Assembly: GCA_016789905.1 (NCBI GenBank)
Contig: JAEUQC010000178.1
Location: forward strand, 1 to 64,000
Length of the DNA: 64,000 nucleotides
Direction: 5' to 3'
DNA from: Bryobacterales bacterium
GTDB taxonomy: Bacteria > Acidobacteriota > Terriglobia > Bryobacterales > Bryobacteraceae
Under the pieces are notes generated by a model, which worked only from the letters and a program-made list of their open reading frames with translations, ran no database searches and was not told the origin of the DNA. Made by a program: the position numbers and the translations under genes. Shown here in pieces: positions 50,496-58,786 of this stretch (position 1 is its first letter; every line of letters starts with the position of its first letter).

Positions 50496-52463
50496 GTGCG
50501 AACACTGCTTTTCCTACTCGCCCTCCCGCTGCTGGCGCAGTCCGATCTGCCGACCGCCGATTGGGTTCTCCAATTCGGCGGGCGCGTGCGGTTGGTGAAC
50601 TCCGCCGCCTGGATCAACGACGCCAGCCAGCTTCCTTCCGCCCCGTTCCGTCTCGAAGCCGTCGACCTCGTCGGCACAATTATCGACCACAAAGACCTTT
50701 CCAAACTCAGTCCGTGCACCGAACTCCGCGAACTCCTGCTTCCCGGCACCATCTTCAATCCGGGCGCCGGCTCCACGCTGGATGCCAACGATGAATTGAA
50801 AGCTCTTGCCACGCTCACCAAGCTTGACCGGCTTGGCTTTTCGCTTCACTTCCTCACCAACGTGAACGTCAGCGATAAAGGGCTGAAGCAATTCGCCAAC
50901 CTGACACAGCTCCGTGAACTTCGCTTCAGCATGACGCGCGTGAAGGGAGAGGGGCTTGCGCCCTTTGTGAACGCCGAGAAGCTCGACCTAAGCTATACGC
51001 CCGTCAACGACGCCGGTCTGGCTTCCGTCACGGGTATGTCGCGTTTGCGTCAACTCGGCCTGCGGGATACGTTCGTTTCCGATGAAGGACTGAACCACCT
51101 GGCCAGCCTGAAGACGCTCGAAGCGCTCGATCTCTACGGCCTGAAAATCACCGATCGCGGTGTGCAGCAACTGCGGAATCTAACGAACCTGCGCACCTTG
51201 AACTTGTTAGGCGCGCAACTTTCCGACGACTCGATGGACGTGCTCGCCCGAATGACCCAACTCACTGAGCTCAATCTTTACCGCTCCCAGATTACAAACG
51301 CCGGGCTGTCGAAGCTCAAGACGCTGAAGAATCTCTCCACGCTCGATCTTCGCTACACGCGCGTGACGCGCAATGGGGTGGAGGATTTCCGGGCCGCGGT
51401 TCCAGGTGTGCAAATCGCTTTCCAGGAATCGACTCCCGCTTCGGCGGACACATCGCTACGCACTTCCGCTCCCGCTGCCAAGACGCCCGCCGCCATCGCC
51501 GCTTGGATTGAGCGTCTGGGCGGGCGCTCCAGCATGGAGGCCGGTCAAATCCGTTCCATCGATCTTTCTCGCACCCCCGTAACTGAGGCTCAACTCGTCC
51601 ACCTCGCCTCGCTTCCCGCCCTGGAACGGTTGCGCTTGAATACCACTGAAATCGGGGACGGAGGCATGGCCGCGATCGCCAGGCTGGCCGCGCTGCGAGA
51701 TCTGGACCTTGGCCACACCATGGTTTCCGACAAAGGGCTTGCGCCGCTTTCGGTGTTGAAGAACCTGCAGCGGCTTACTCTCAATCACACACTCGTCAAG
51801 GGCGCGGGTCTGCGCAGCGTTCCCACCGTGGAGGACCTGGATGCCGCCAACGCCCCCATCAACGACGCGGGCGCCGCGCAGATTGCCACGCTGGCAAGTC
51901 TGCAAAACCTGCGGCTGGCCTATACCGACATTACCAGCGCCGGCGTTCTCTCCCTTGCTCCGCTCAAGAAAATTCGCCGCTTGGATCTTCTGAGTACCGA
52001 CATCTCCGACGACACATTGAAGGCTCTGGCTGGCTTCACCGATCTCGAATTTCTCAATATCAGCTACAACAAAATCGGCGCAAAGGGCCTTGCGCATCTC
52101 GTGAATCTGGCGAAATTGAACCACCTGGAAGCGGCCCGCACCCGCATTGACGACGAGGCCGTGCCCCACCTCATCCGGTTCGCCGGACTGAAGCAGCTTA
52201 ACCTCGACTACACGGCTCTTTCCGACAAAGGCCTTGCAGAACTGCAGCCGGCGCTGCCCCTGCTGGAACGGCTCAGCCTCGACACGGCCAATTTGACCGA
52301 TGCCTCCATTGCGACCATCGCGAAGTTCCCGGCGCTTCGCGAGGTGAATCTCTACCACACGCTGATTACGGAGGCGGCCAACGCGAAACTGCAACAGGCC
52401 AAGCCCCGGACCCGCATTATCTTTGACCCGGCGTCCGCACTTCCCACCAGGAGGAAAAGCTGA
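50496..52463 (+). CDS. secreted leucine-rich repeat protein, two fused modules
   Basis: 655 aa from a GTG. Signal peptide 1-15, then two homologous modules. Each starts with a W-hydrophobic-x-x-hydrophobic-GG cap (Trp23: DWVLQFGGR; Trp337: AWIERLGGR), followed by many 22-24-residue leucine-rich repeats of the cysteine-free type (L-x-x-L-x-L-x-x-T-x-h-x-D-x-G-L). LRR solenoids are binding scaffolds; here probably in the periplasm or outside. The following gene is a third, single-module copy. TACGCT lies 8 bases before the GTG. Confidence 0.85.
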   Translation: MRTLLFLLALPLLAQSDLPTADWVLQFGGRVRLVNSAAWINDASQLPSAPFRLEAVDLVGTIIDHKDLSKLSPCTELRELLLPGTIFNPGAGSTLDANDELKALATLTKLDRLGFSLHFLTNVNVSDKGLKQFANLTQLRELRFSMTRVKGEGLAPFVNAEKLDLSYTPVNDAGLASVTGMSRLRQLGLRDTFVSDEGLNHLASLKTLEALDLYGLKITDRGVQQLRNLTNLRTLNLLGAQLSDDSMDVLARMTQLTELNLYRSQITNAGLSKLKTLKNLSTLDLRYTRVTRNGVEDFRAAVPGVQIAFQESTPASADTSLRTSAPAAKTPAAIAAWIERLGGRSSMEAGQIRSIDLSRTPVTEAQLVHLASLPALERLRLNTTEIGDGGMAAIARLAALRDLDLGHTMVSDKGLAPLSVLKNLQRLTLNHTLVKGAGLRSVPTVEDLDAANAPINDAGAAQIATLASLQNLRLAYTDITSAGVLSLAPLKKIRRLDLLSTDISDDTLKALAGFTDLEFLNISYNKIGAKGLAHLVNLAKLNHLEAARTRIDDEAVPHLIRFAGLKQLNLDYTALSDKGLAELQPALPLLERLSLDTANLTDASIATIAKFPALREVNLYHTLITEAANAKLQQAKPRTRIIFDPASALPTRRKS

Positions 52464-52465
52464 CC

Positions 52466-53287
52466 ATGTGGTTTGCAACCGTTCTCCTCGCCGCCGCGCT
52501 CAGCCCCGTCGAATGGATCAAAGAACTGGGCGGCGCCGCCCAAACGAATGCGAAAGGCGATGTCGTCTCCATCGACTTTTCCCGCAGTTGGATTACCGAT
52601 AGCGACCTCCGCCGCGTTGGCCAGATCGCTTCTCTTGAAAAGCTCGACCTTTCGCACACGCGCGTGACCGACCTTGGTTTTGCGCACCTGAAAAGGCTGA
52701 AGAACATCACCCATCTCAACCTCTACTACGCCGAACTCACCGGCGATGGCGCTCTGGCCGTGGCCAAGACGTGGCCCAAGCTGGAGTGGCTGAATTTACG
52801 GGGCACCAAGCTTACCGATACGGGTCTGGCCCATCTGGCAAACCATCCGGAACTCGCCTGGTTGGACGCCGGCTTTGCCGAAATGACCGACAACGGCGTT
52901 GAGTTTTTCACCACCATGCCAAAGCTGCGGACGCTGGCTTTCGGCGGCAACAAAATGACCGATGTTGGCCTCACGCCGCTCCGCCTGATCGCCGGGCTGA
53001 AAGAACTCGACCTCGGCGGGTTGCAGCGGACCGATTCCGGCTTGTGGCAAGTCACCGTCACCGACCGCGGAACAGAAACGTTGTCTGGCATGCCGCAGTT
53101 GGAAATGCTAAGCCTCCGGAATAGCAAAATTACCGACGTGAGTATCGACCGCCTCGCGAAACTGAAGAATCTGAAGCGGCTCGATGTCGTCAACACCGGA
53201 CTTACGCCGGCTGGTGTGGCCCGCCTTCGCGCCGCATTGCCGAACTGCGAAGTTCGTTCCGGAAATGTCAATCAAGTTCGCCGCTGA
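52466..53287 (+). CDS. secreted leucine-rich repeat protein, single module
   Basis: 273 aa. A short hydrophobic start (about 1-12) then Trp17 in PVEWIKELGGAAQ, the same cap as both modules of the preceding protein. About ten LRR units follow (RHLNLYYAEL-type, LEWLNLRGTKLTDTGLAHL, MLSLRNSKITDVSIDRLAKL). The ATG is 2 bp after the preceding stop, so they are one operon. The cap and repeats show it arose by duplication of the same module. Binding partner unknown. Confidence 0.82.
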   Translation: MWFATVLLAAALSPVEWIKELGGAAQTNAKGDVVSIDFSRSWITDSDLRRVGQIASLEKLDLSHTRVTDLGFAHLKRLKNITHLNLYYAELTGDGALAVAKTWPKLEWLNLRGTKLTDTGLAHLANHPELAWLDAGFAEMTDNGVEFFTTMPKLRTLAFGGNKMTDVGLTPLRLIAGLKELDLGGLQRTDSGLWQVTVTDRGTETLSGMPQLEMLSLRNSKITDVSIDRLAKLKNLKRLDVVNTGLTPAGVARLRAALPNCEVRSGNVNQVRR

Positions 53288-53294
53288 TAACCAC

Positions 53295-54590
53295 ATGCCC
53301 ATCACACGCCGCGCGATTCTCGCCGCACCCTTCTTCATTCGGAACCTGATTTCCGCCCCTCCCAGTGATCGTGTTCGCCTCGCCTCCATGGGCGCGAACG
53401 GCATGGCCTGGGCCACGCTGCATGGCATCGCCACACACGCTTCGGTTGATCTGATTGCCGTTGCTGACGTCGATTCATCCCGAAATGATCGCGTGAAGAC
53501 GACCTACGCCAAGGCCGCGCTCTACCAGGATTGGCGCCAGATGCTCGACAAGGAGCACAAGAACCTGGACGCGGTGTGCGTCGGCACGCCGGACCACATG
53601 CACGCCCCGCAGGGCATGGCGGCCATGCGCCGCGGCTTGCACGTGTACTGTCAAAAGCCGCTTACGTCCCACGTCGCCGAGTCGCGCCAGCTTCAGAAGT
53701 ACGCAACAGCCAAACGGCTGGTCACCCAGATGGGCATTCAGATTCACTCGAACGCCGAGTATCGCACGGCGGTTCAGCTTGTCCACACCGGCGTCATCGG
53801 CAAGGTGAAGGAGGTTCATGCCTGGAGCAACAAGAAATGGGGCGACACCGCGCCCCGTCCGGCTGCCAGTGATCCTATTCCTTCCACGCTCGATTGGGAT
53901 GGCTGGATTGGCGTCGCCCGGCCGGAGCCTTACATCAAGGGATATTGCCACCCTGGCAACTGGAGAAAAAGGCTGGAATTCGGCACTGGCACATTTGGCG
54001 ACATGGGTTGCCACATCTACGATCCGGTTTTCGGCGCTCTTGCGCTCACCGCGCCGCTCACCGTTCGCGCCGAGGGGCCCGCGCCCAGCGAACATAGCTG
54101 GGCCGTGAATGCCATCGTGAAATACACCTTTCCCGGCACGCAGTACACCGATGGAAAAACTGTCAACGTCACCTGGTATGACGGAGACGAACGCCCTTCA
54201 CCGGAGGTTCAGGCACTCATCGAAGGGGCAAGGCTTCCCGGCCAAGGTTCCATCATCATCGGAACGAAGGGTGTGATGTTGGTGCCTCACGTGGCGTTTC
54301 CGTCCCTGTTCCCAGCCGCGTCGTTCAAAGATTTCAAACTCCCCGCCGTTACGGCCAATAACCACTATCACGAATTTGTAGACGCCATTCGCGGCAAGAC
54401 GCAAACATCCACGCCGTTCACCTACTCCGGCCCGCTCAGCGAGACGGTGCTGCTTGGCAGCCTTGCCACCCGCTTCCCGAAGACCACTCTCGAATGGAAC
54501 TCCGCCAAGCTGAAATTCCGAAATGAGAAGCCGGCGAACGCGTTCCTGCGCCGCCCGTACCGGACCGGCTGGAAGGTGAAGGGACTGTAG
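53295..54590 (+). CDS. exported Gfo/Idh/MocA-family oxidoreductase
   Basis: 431 aa. N-terminus ITRRAILAAPFFI has a twin-arginine signal. The nucleotide-binding domain follows, with LIAVADVD and VCVGTPDHMH, and the catalytic-region motif VYCQKPLTSHVAES, where the usual EKP is QKP. C-terminal sheet with GTGTFGDMGCHIYDPVF. Such Tat-exported NAD(P)-dependent oxidoreductases are numerous in Planctomycetes, Verrucomicrobia and Bryobacterales and act on sugars or sugar derivatives, carrying a bound cofactor. Starts 7 bp after the LRR gene, so cotranscribed. Confidence 0.9.
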   Translation: MPITRRAILAAPFFIRNLISAPPSDRVRLASMGANGMAWATLHGIATHASVDLIAVADVDSSRNDRVKTTYAKAALYQDWRQMLDKEHKNLDAVCVGTPDHMHAPQGMAAMRRGLHVYCQKPLTSHVAESRQLQKYATAKRLVTQMGIQIHSNAEYRTAVQLVHTGVIGKVKEVHAWSNKKWGDTAPRPAASDPIPSTLDWDGWIGVARPEPYIKGYCHPGNWRKRLEFGTGTFGDMGCHIYDPVFGALALTAPLTVRAEGPAPSEHSWAVNAIVKYTFPGTQYTDGKTVNVTWYDGDERPSPEVQALIEGARLPGQGSIIIGTKGVMLVPHVAFPSLFPAASFKDFKLPAVTANNHYHEFVDAIRGKTQTSTPFTYSGPLSETVLLGSLATRFPKTTLEWNSAKLKFRNEKPANAFLRRPYRTGWKVKGL

Positions 54591-54611
54591 CTATAATCGG
54601 GTACGACGCCG

Positions 54612-57401
54612 GTGTCTACCCGATTCCTTTTCGTCATCGCCGCTTCTCTGTGCGCCGCCGCTGAACCCTCGGTGGAGGCGTCGGCCATTCTCGCGCGCCG
54701 CTGTGCTTCCTGCCACAACGCGAAAGCAAAGACCGCCGGCGTCGACCTGTCCACGCGTGAAGCGGCCATGCGCGCGGGCTTCGATCGCATTCAGCGCCGC
54801 GTTCAACTCGGCCAGATGCCGCCGCAGGGCGCGTTGCCCGCGGCGGAGCAAGAGACTCTTGCCAAGTGGATTGCCGCCGGCGCGCCGTGGACGCAGCGGA
54901 AGTGGTGGTCGCTCGAACCGTTGCAGCCGGCCAAAAAATCGATGGATGCGTTCATCGCGGAGAAGCTGCAGGCCGCTGGCTTGGCACTTTCTCCGCCCGC
55001 CAGCCGCCGTGTGCTCATCCGGCGCGCAAGCTTCGGACTCACCGGTCTTCCGCCTTCGCCAGAGGAGGTGGAGGCTTTCGTCAACGACGCTCGCCCCAAT
55101 GCCTACGAGCTGTTGCTGGATCGCCTTCTCGCCAGTCCCCGCTACGGCGAACGCTGGGCCCGCCACTGGCTCGATGTCGTGCGGTTTACGGAAAGCGAAG
55201 GTTTTGAACGCGACGAACCGCGAGACCATGCCTGGCACTACCGTGATTATGTGATCCGCGCATTGAATCGCGATAAACCCTACATCGATTTCGCGCGCGA
55301 ACAGATTGCCGGTGATATTCTCAATCCGAATGATCGCGACGCCGTTATCGCGACTGGCTTGCTTGTCTTCGGGCCCACGGATGCCGTCGGGCTCACCTCG
55401 GCGGTTGAACGGGAACGCGACGCCGTTCGCGAGGATCAACTGGAGGAGATGACCGGGGTTGTCTCGCAAACATTTCTTGGCCTCACCGCGAACTGCGCCC
55501 GGTGTCACGATCACAAGTTCGATCCCATTCCCCAGCGCGATTACTACCGTTTGAAGGCCGCTCTCGCCGGGGTGTGGCAGCCCTTCGTCGACCCGGCTTC
55601 CACAGAACTATTCCCCGGCGGTCGCGTGCTCGACGCCGCATACGACGCCCGGGTGGCGGCAATCAGAAGCGAACTCCAGGCCGTCGAAGAAAAGATTGCG
55701 CGCGCTCACCCACAGCGCCTCCCCTTCGCCGGGCCGAAACCGCTTGCCCAGTGGACGTTTGACGCCGACGCGCATGACCATCTCGGCTCACTGCACGCTT
55801 CCATCGGCCTGAAAACGGAATTGGCGGCAGGTCATCTGAACGCCGCTGCCTTAGTTACGGCGCCGCTTTCCGCCGATATCGCCGAGAAGACGCTCGAAGT
55901 TTGGGTGACGGTTCGCCAGCCTCTCAAAGATCTCGTAAGCGTGTTCCAAATCTATAACCGTTCGGGCTACCGTGGTGCCGCCTCCGACGGGATTCAATTC
56001 GCCGGCGGAACAAACAAACAGTGGCGGAATTTGAGTACGGCCGGCTTTCGCACCCAGGATGTAAAGGGCGCGAAAGAGGAACCCGCGCCCGGCGACACCA
56101 TCCATATCGCTATCACCTATGCGAAGAATGGCGCCATCGCCATCTATCGCAACGGCGCGCCCTATGGCGAATCCTATGTCCCGGACGCGGGCGTCTCCGG
56201 CCAACTGCAGACCTACTTTGCCGGCGACGCGGTGCTGAAGTTTTCGCCATCCCCGGCCATGGCCATCAATGAGGCTCGACTCTACAACACCCCGCTCACC
56301 GCCTCGCAGATCGCCGCTTCTTTTGCCGCTGGCCCGGCGCCCGCTCTTCCGGCGGCAGACGCGGCGCTGCTGGTCCAGCGCACGCAACTGTTACAGAAGA
56401 TCGACACGCTGCCCAAGCCCGAAAGAGCCTTCGCCGCTGTTCCGCGCCATCCCGGCATCACTCATCTGCTTCTTCGCGGAGATGTGAGTCGCAAAGCGGA
56501 GGCGCTCTCGCCGGCCGGTCTCTCCGCTCTCCCCGGCGCTGATTTCAAACTCGCGGTAAATGCCACCGATGTCGAACGCCGCCGCAAGCTCGCCGAGTGG
56601 ATCGCCAATCCCGATAATCCGCTCTTCTCCCGGGTCATAGTCAACCGTCTTTGGGCGCACCATTTCGGCGCCGGCATCGTGGAAAACCCCAACGATTTTG
56701 GCGTGAATGGCGGTCCGCCCTCCCACCCTGAATTGCTTGACACGCTGGCGCGCGAACTCATGCAGTCCAACTGGAGCCTGAAATCGCTGCACAAGAAGAT
56801 CCTCCTTTCCACCGCATACCAGCAGACTTCCAACTACAACAAGGAAGCCGCCGCCACAGACGCCGGCAATCGGCTTCTGTGGCGATTCACGCCCCGCCGC
56901 CTGGAAGGGGAAGCCATTCGTGACGCCATGCTCGCCGTTTCCGGAATGCTCAATCCGGCTATGGGCGGACCCAGTTTTCGTCCATTCAAAATCTCCAGGC
57001 CTGGCGGTTCCTACGTCAAATACGAACCCATAGACAGCGACGATAAAGACATCCAGCGCCGGACGGTTTATCGCATGAACGTCAATACGGGCGGGGATCC
57101 CATGCTCGAGTCGCTCGATTGTCCGGTCCCGGCCGTCAAAACCCCGAAGCGGCCATCCACCACCACCGCACTGCAAGCGTTGAGCCTTATGAACAATGCC
57201 CTCGCCGTGCGCCTTTCCAAGGCCTTCGCCGCGCGCGTCCAAGCGGAGGCCCACACCCGCGATGAGCAGGTTAATCGCGCATTCCTGCTCGCCTTTGGCC
57301 GCTTGCCCCAGCCGCACGAAACCGAATCATCGCGTTCCCTTAGCCTGCAGGAAATCTGTTGGGGCCTGTTCAACGCAAGCGAGTTTGTCTATGTCGAATA
57401 A
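54612..57401 (+). CDS. exported PSCyt-type cytochrome with DUF1549, LamG and DUF1553 domains
   Basis: 929 aa from a GTG. Signal peptide 1-17. N-terminal cytochrome-like domain with heme motif C31-x-x-C34-H35 (RRCASCHNAKAK) and MPPQGALP as possible Met ligand. DUF1549 (PSCyt2) at about 115-320 holds a second CxxCH (C295-A-R-C298-H299, DHKFDPIPQRDYY). A LamG/concanavalin-like domain spans about 375-585, and DUF1553 (PSD1) runs to the end. This set is typical of Planctomycetes, Verrucomicrobia and Solibacter relatives and always pairs with DUF1501 proteins, as here. Redox role is probable, substrate unknown. TATAAT lies 14 bases before the start. Confidence 0.92.
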   Translation: MSTRFLFVIAASLCAAAEPSVEASAILARRCASCHNAKAKTAGVDLSTREAAMRAGFDRIQRRVQLGQMPPQGALPAAEQETLAKWIAAGAPWTQRKWWSLEPLQPAKKSMDAFIAEKLQAAGLALSPPASRRVLIRRASFGLTGLPPSPEEVEAFVNDARPNAYELLLDRLLASPRYGERWARHWLDVVRFTESEGFERDEPRDHAWHYRDYVIRALNRDKPYIDFAREQIAGDILNPNDRDAVIATGLLVFGPTDAVGLTSAVERERDAVREDQLEEMTGVVSQTFLGLTANCARCHDHKFDPIPQRDYYRLKAALAGVWQPFVDPASTELFPGGRVLDAAYDARVAAIRSELQAVEEKIARAHPQRLPFAGPKPLAQWTFDADAHDHLGSLHASIGLKTELAAGHLNAAALVTAPLSADIAEKTLEVWVTVRQPLKDLVSVFQIYNRSGYRGAASDGIQFAGGTNKQWRNLSTAGFRTQDVKGAKEEPAPGDTIHIAITYAKNGAIAIYRNGAPYGESYVPDAGVSGQLQTYFAGDAVLKFSPSPAMAINEARLYNTPLTASQIAASFAAGPAPALPAADAALLVQRTQLLQKIDTLPKPERAFAAVPRHPGITHLLLRGDVSRKAEALSPAGLSALPGADFKLAVNATDVERRRKLAEWIANPDNPLFSRVIVNRLWAHHFGAGIVENPNDFGVNGGPPSHPELLDTLARELMQSNWSLKSLHKKILLSTAYQQTSNYNKEAAATDAGNRLLWRFTPRRLEGEAIRDAMLAVSGMLNPAMGGPSFRPFKISRPGGSYVKYEPIDSDDKDIQRRTVYRMNVNTGGDPMLESLDCPVPAVKTPKRPSTTTALQALSLMNNALAVRLSKAFAARVQAEAHTRDEQVNRAFLLAFGRLPQPHETESSRSLSLQEICWGLFNASEFVYVE

Positions 57402-58728
57402 GTCCCGCCGCCAGTGGCTGCTTGATGCCGGGTTTGGGTTCGGCTGGCTCGCCGCGTCGGCACTTGCAAACGCGCAGACCCATTTTGAACCGAAGGCCAA
57501 ACGCATCCTGCAGATTTTCACCCTCGGTGGCATGAGCCACATGGACACGTTTGACTACAAGCCGGAGCTTGACAAGCGTGACGGCAAGCCGTTCGACATG
57601 CCCACGTTCTTCGGGCAGGCCGGCAATCTCTACAAAAGCCCCTGGAAATTTGAGCGGCGCGGCCAGTCCGGCATCTATGTGAGTGACCTTCTTCCGCATC
57701 TGGCCACGCAAGCCGATAAGCTCACCGTCATCCGCTCCATGGTGGCCAAGAGCGCCAATCATATGCCCGCCGTGGCCCAGATGAACACTGGGTTCATTCT
57801 TTCCGGATTCCCAGCCATGGGGGCGTGGGTTACCTACGCTCTCGGGACCGAGAACCAGAATCTGCCCGCGTTCGTTGTGCTGCCTGATCACCGCAACTAC
57901 CCTTGGGGAGGAACACTGCAGTGGTCCAACGGGTTTCTGCCCGCCGCCGTGCAGGGCACCGCGTTCAAGTCCGCGGGAGATCCTGTACCCGATCTCACCA
58001 GCCCTTTCGATCAGTCAAAGGCCCGACAGTTCGCCGCCACGCTCAACCGCTCCTATGCCGAACAGCGGCCCGGCGATACGGATCTCGACGCCCGCGTCCG
58101 CGCCTACGAACTTGCCGCCCAAATGCAGTTGAGTGTTCCGGATGCGGTCAGCCTGGAAGCCGAGTCAGATGCGACGAAAATGGCCTACGGATTCGATCAG
58201 CCGGAAACCGGCCACATGGCCCGGCGTTGCGTTCTTGCCCGCCGGCTAATTGAACGCGGCGTTCGCTTCGTGCAGGTCTACCATGGTGCCTCCGGAACTG
58301 ATTGGGACGCCCACGGCGACTTGCTGGGCAATCATGGCAAAATGGCTCGGGAGTACGATCAACCCGTCGCTGCTTTGTTGAGCGACCTTGCCGCGCGAGG
58401 GTTGCTGAAGGACACGCTCGTCATGGGCGTCACCGAATTTGGCCGTACACCCGTTGCGCAAGGCGCCGGGAAAAAAGGGCGCGATCATCACCCAAACTGC
58501 TTCACCTGTTGGCTTGCCGGCGCTGGCGTCACGCCGGGCATCGCCTACGGCGCCTCCGACGAGCTAGGCTACCAGCCCGCGGAAAACCCAGTTACGGTTT
58601 ACGATTTTCACGCCACCGCGCTGCATCTGCTTGGGCTCAATCACGAAAAGCTTACCTACTATCACAATGGTGTTCGCCGCCGCCTCACCGATGTCCATGG
58701 CCACGTTGTCAAGTCCATTCTGAGTTAG
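57391..58728 (+). CDS. exported DUF1501 protein
   Basis: 445 aa. N-terminus SNKSRRQWLLDAGFGFGWLA is a Tat-type signal. DUF1501 features: ILQIFTLGGMSHMDTFDYKP, PHLATQADKLTVIRSM, HGDLLGNHGKM, VMGVTEFGRTP and KGRDHHPNCFTCWLAGAGV. The fold is alkaline-phosphatase/sulfatase-like, with His and Asp ligands in place of the formylglycine cysteine. It overlaps the preceding gene by 11 bp, so the pair is made together. Partnership with the PSCyt/DUF1553 protein is universal but its function is not established. Confidence 0.92.
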   Translation: MSNKSRRQWLLDAGFGFGWLAASALANAQTHFEPKAKRILQIFTLGGMSHMDTFDYKPELDKRDGKPFDMPTFFGQAGNLYKSPWKFERRGQSGIYVSDLLPHLATQADKLTVIRSMVAKSANHMPAVAQMNTGFILSGFPAMGAWVTYALGTENQNLPAFVVLPDHRNYPWGGTLQWSNGFLPAAVQGTAFKSAGDPVPDLTSPFDQSKARQFAATLNRSYAEQRPGDTDLDARVRAYELAAQMQLSVPDAVSLEAESDATKMAYGFDQPETGHMARRCVLARRLIERGVRFVQVYHGASGTDWDAHGDLLGNHGKMAREYDQPVAALLSDLAARGLLKDTLVMGVTEFGRTPVAQGAGKKGRDHHPNCFTCWLAGAGVTPGIAYGASDELGYQPAENPVTVYDFHATALHLLGLNHEKLTYYHNGVRRRLTDVHGHVVKSILS

Positions 58729-58774
58729 TTCAAGTATCTTGAACGGCCAAGCCCTAACCACTCCCCAAATCTGA

Positions 58775-58780
58775 TAACGT
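58775..58780 (+). promoter_or_regulatory. -10-like TAACGT 6 bases before an ATG (leaderless candidate)
   Basis: TAACGT, CACGCC, then ATG 58787. No Shine-Dalgarno. GATAAC overlaps it in another register. The hexamer itself is weak, so this case is less certain. Confidence 0.35.
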
Positions 58781-58786
58781 CACGCC

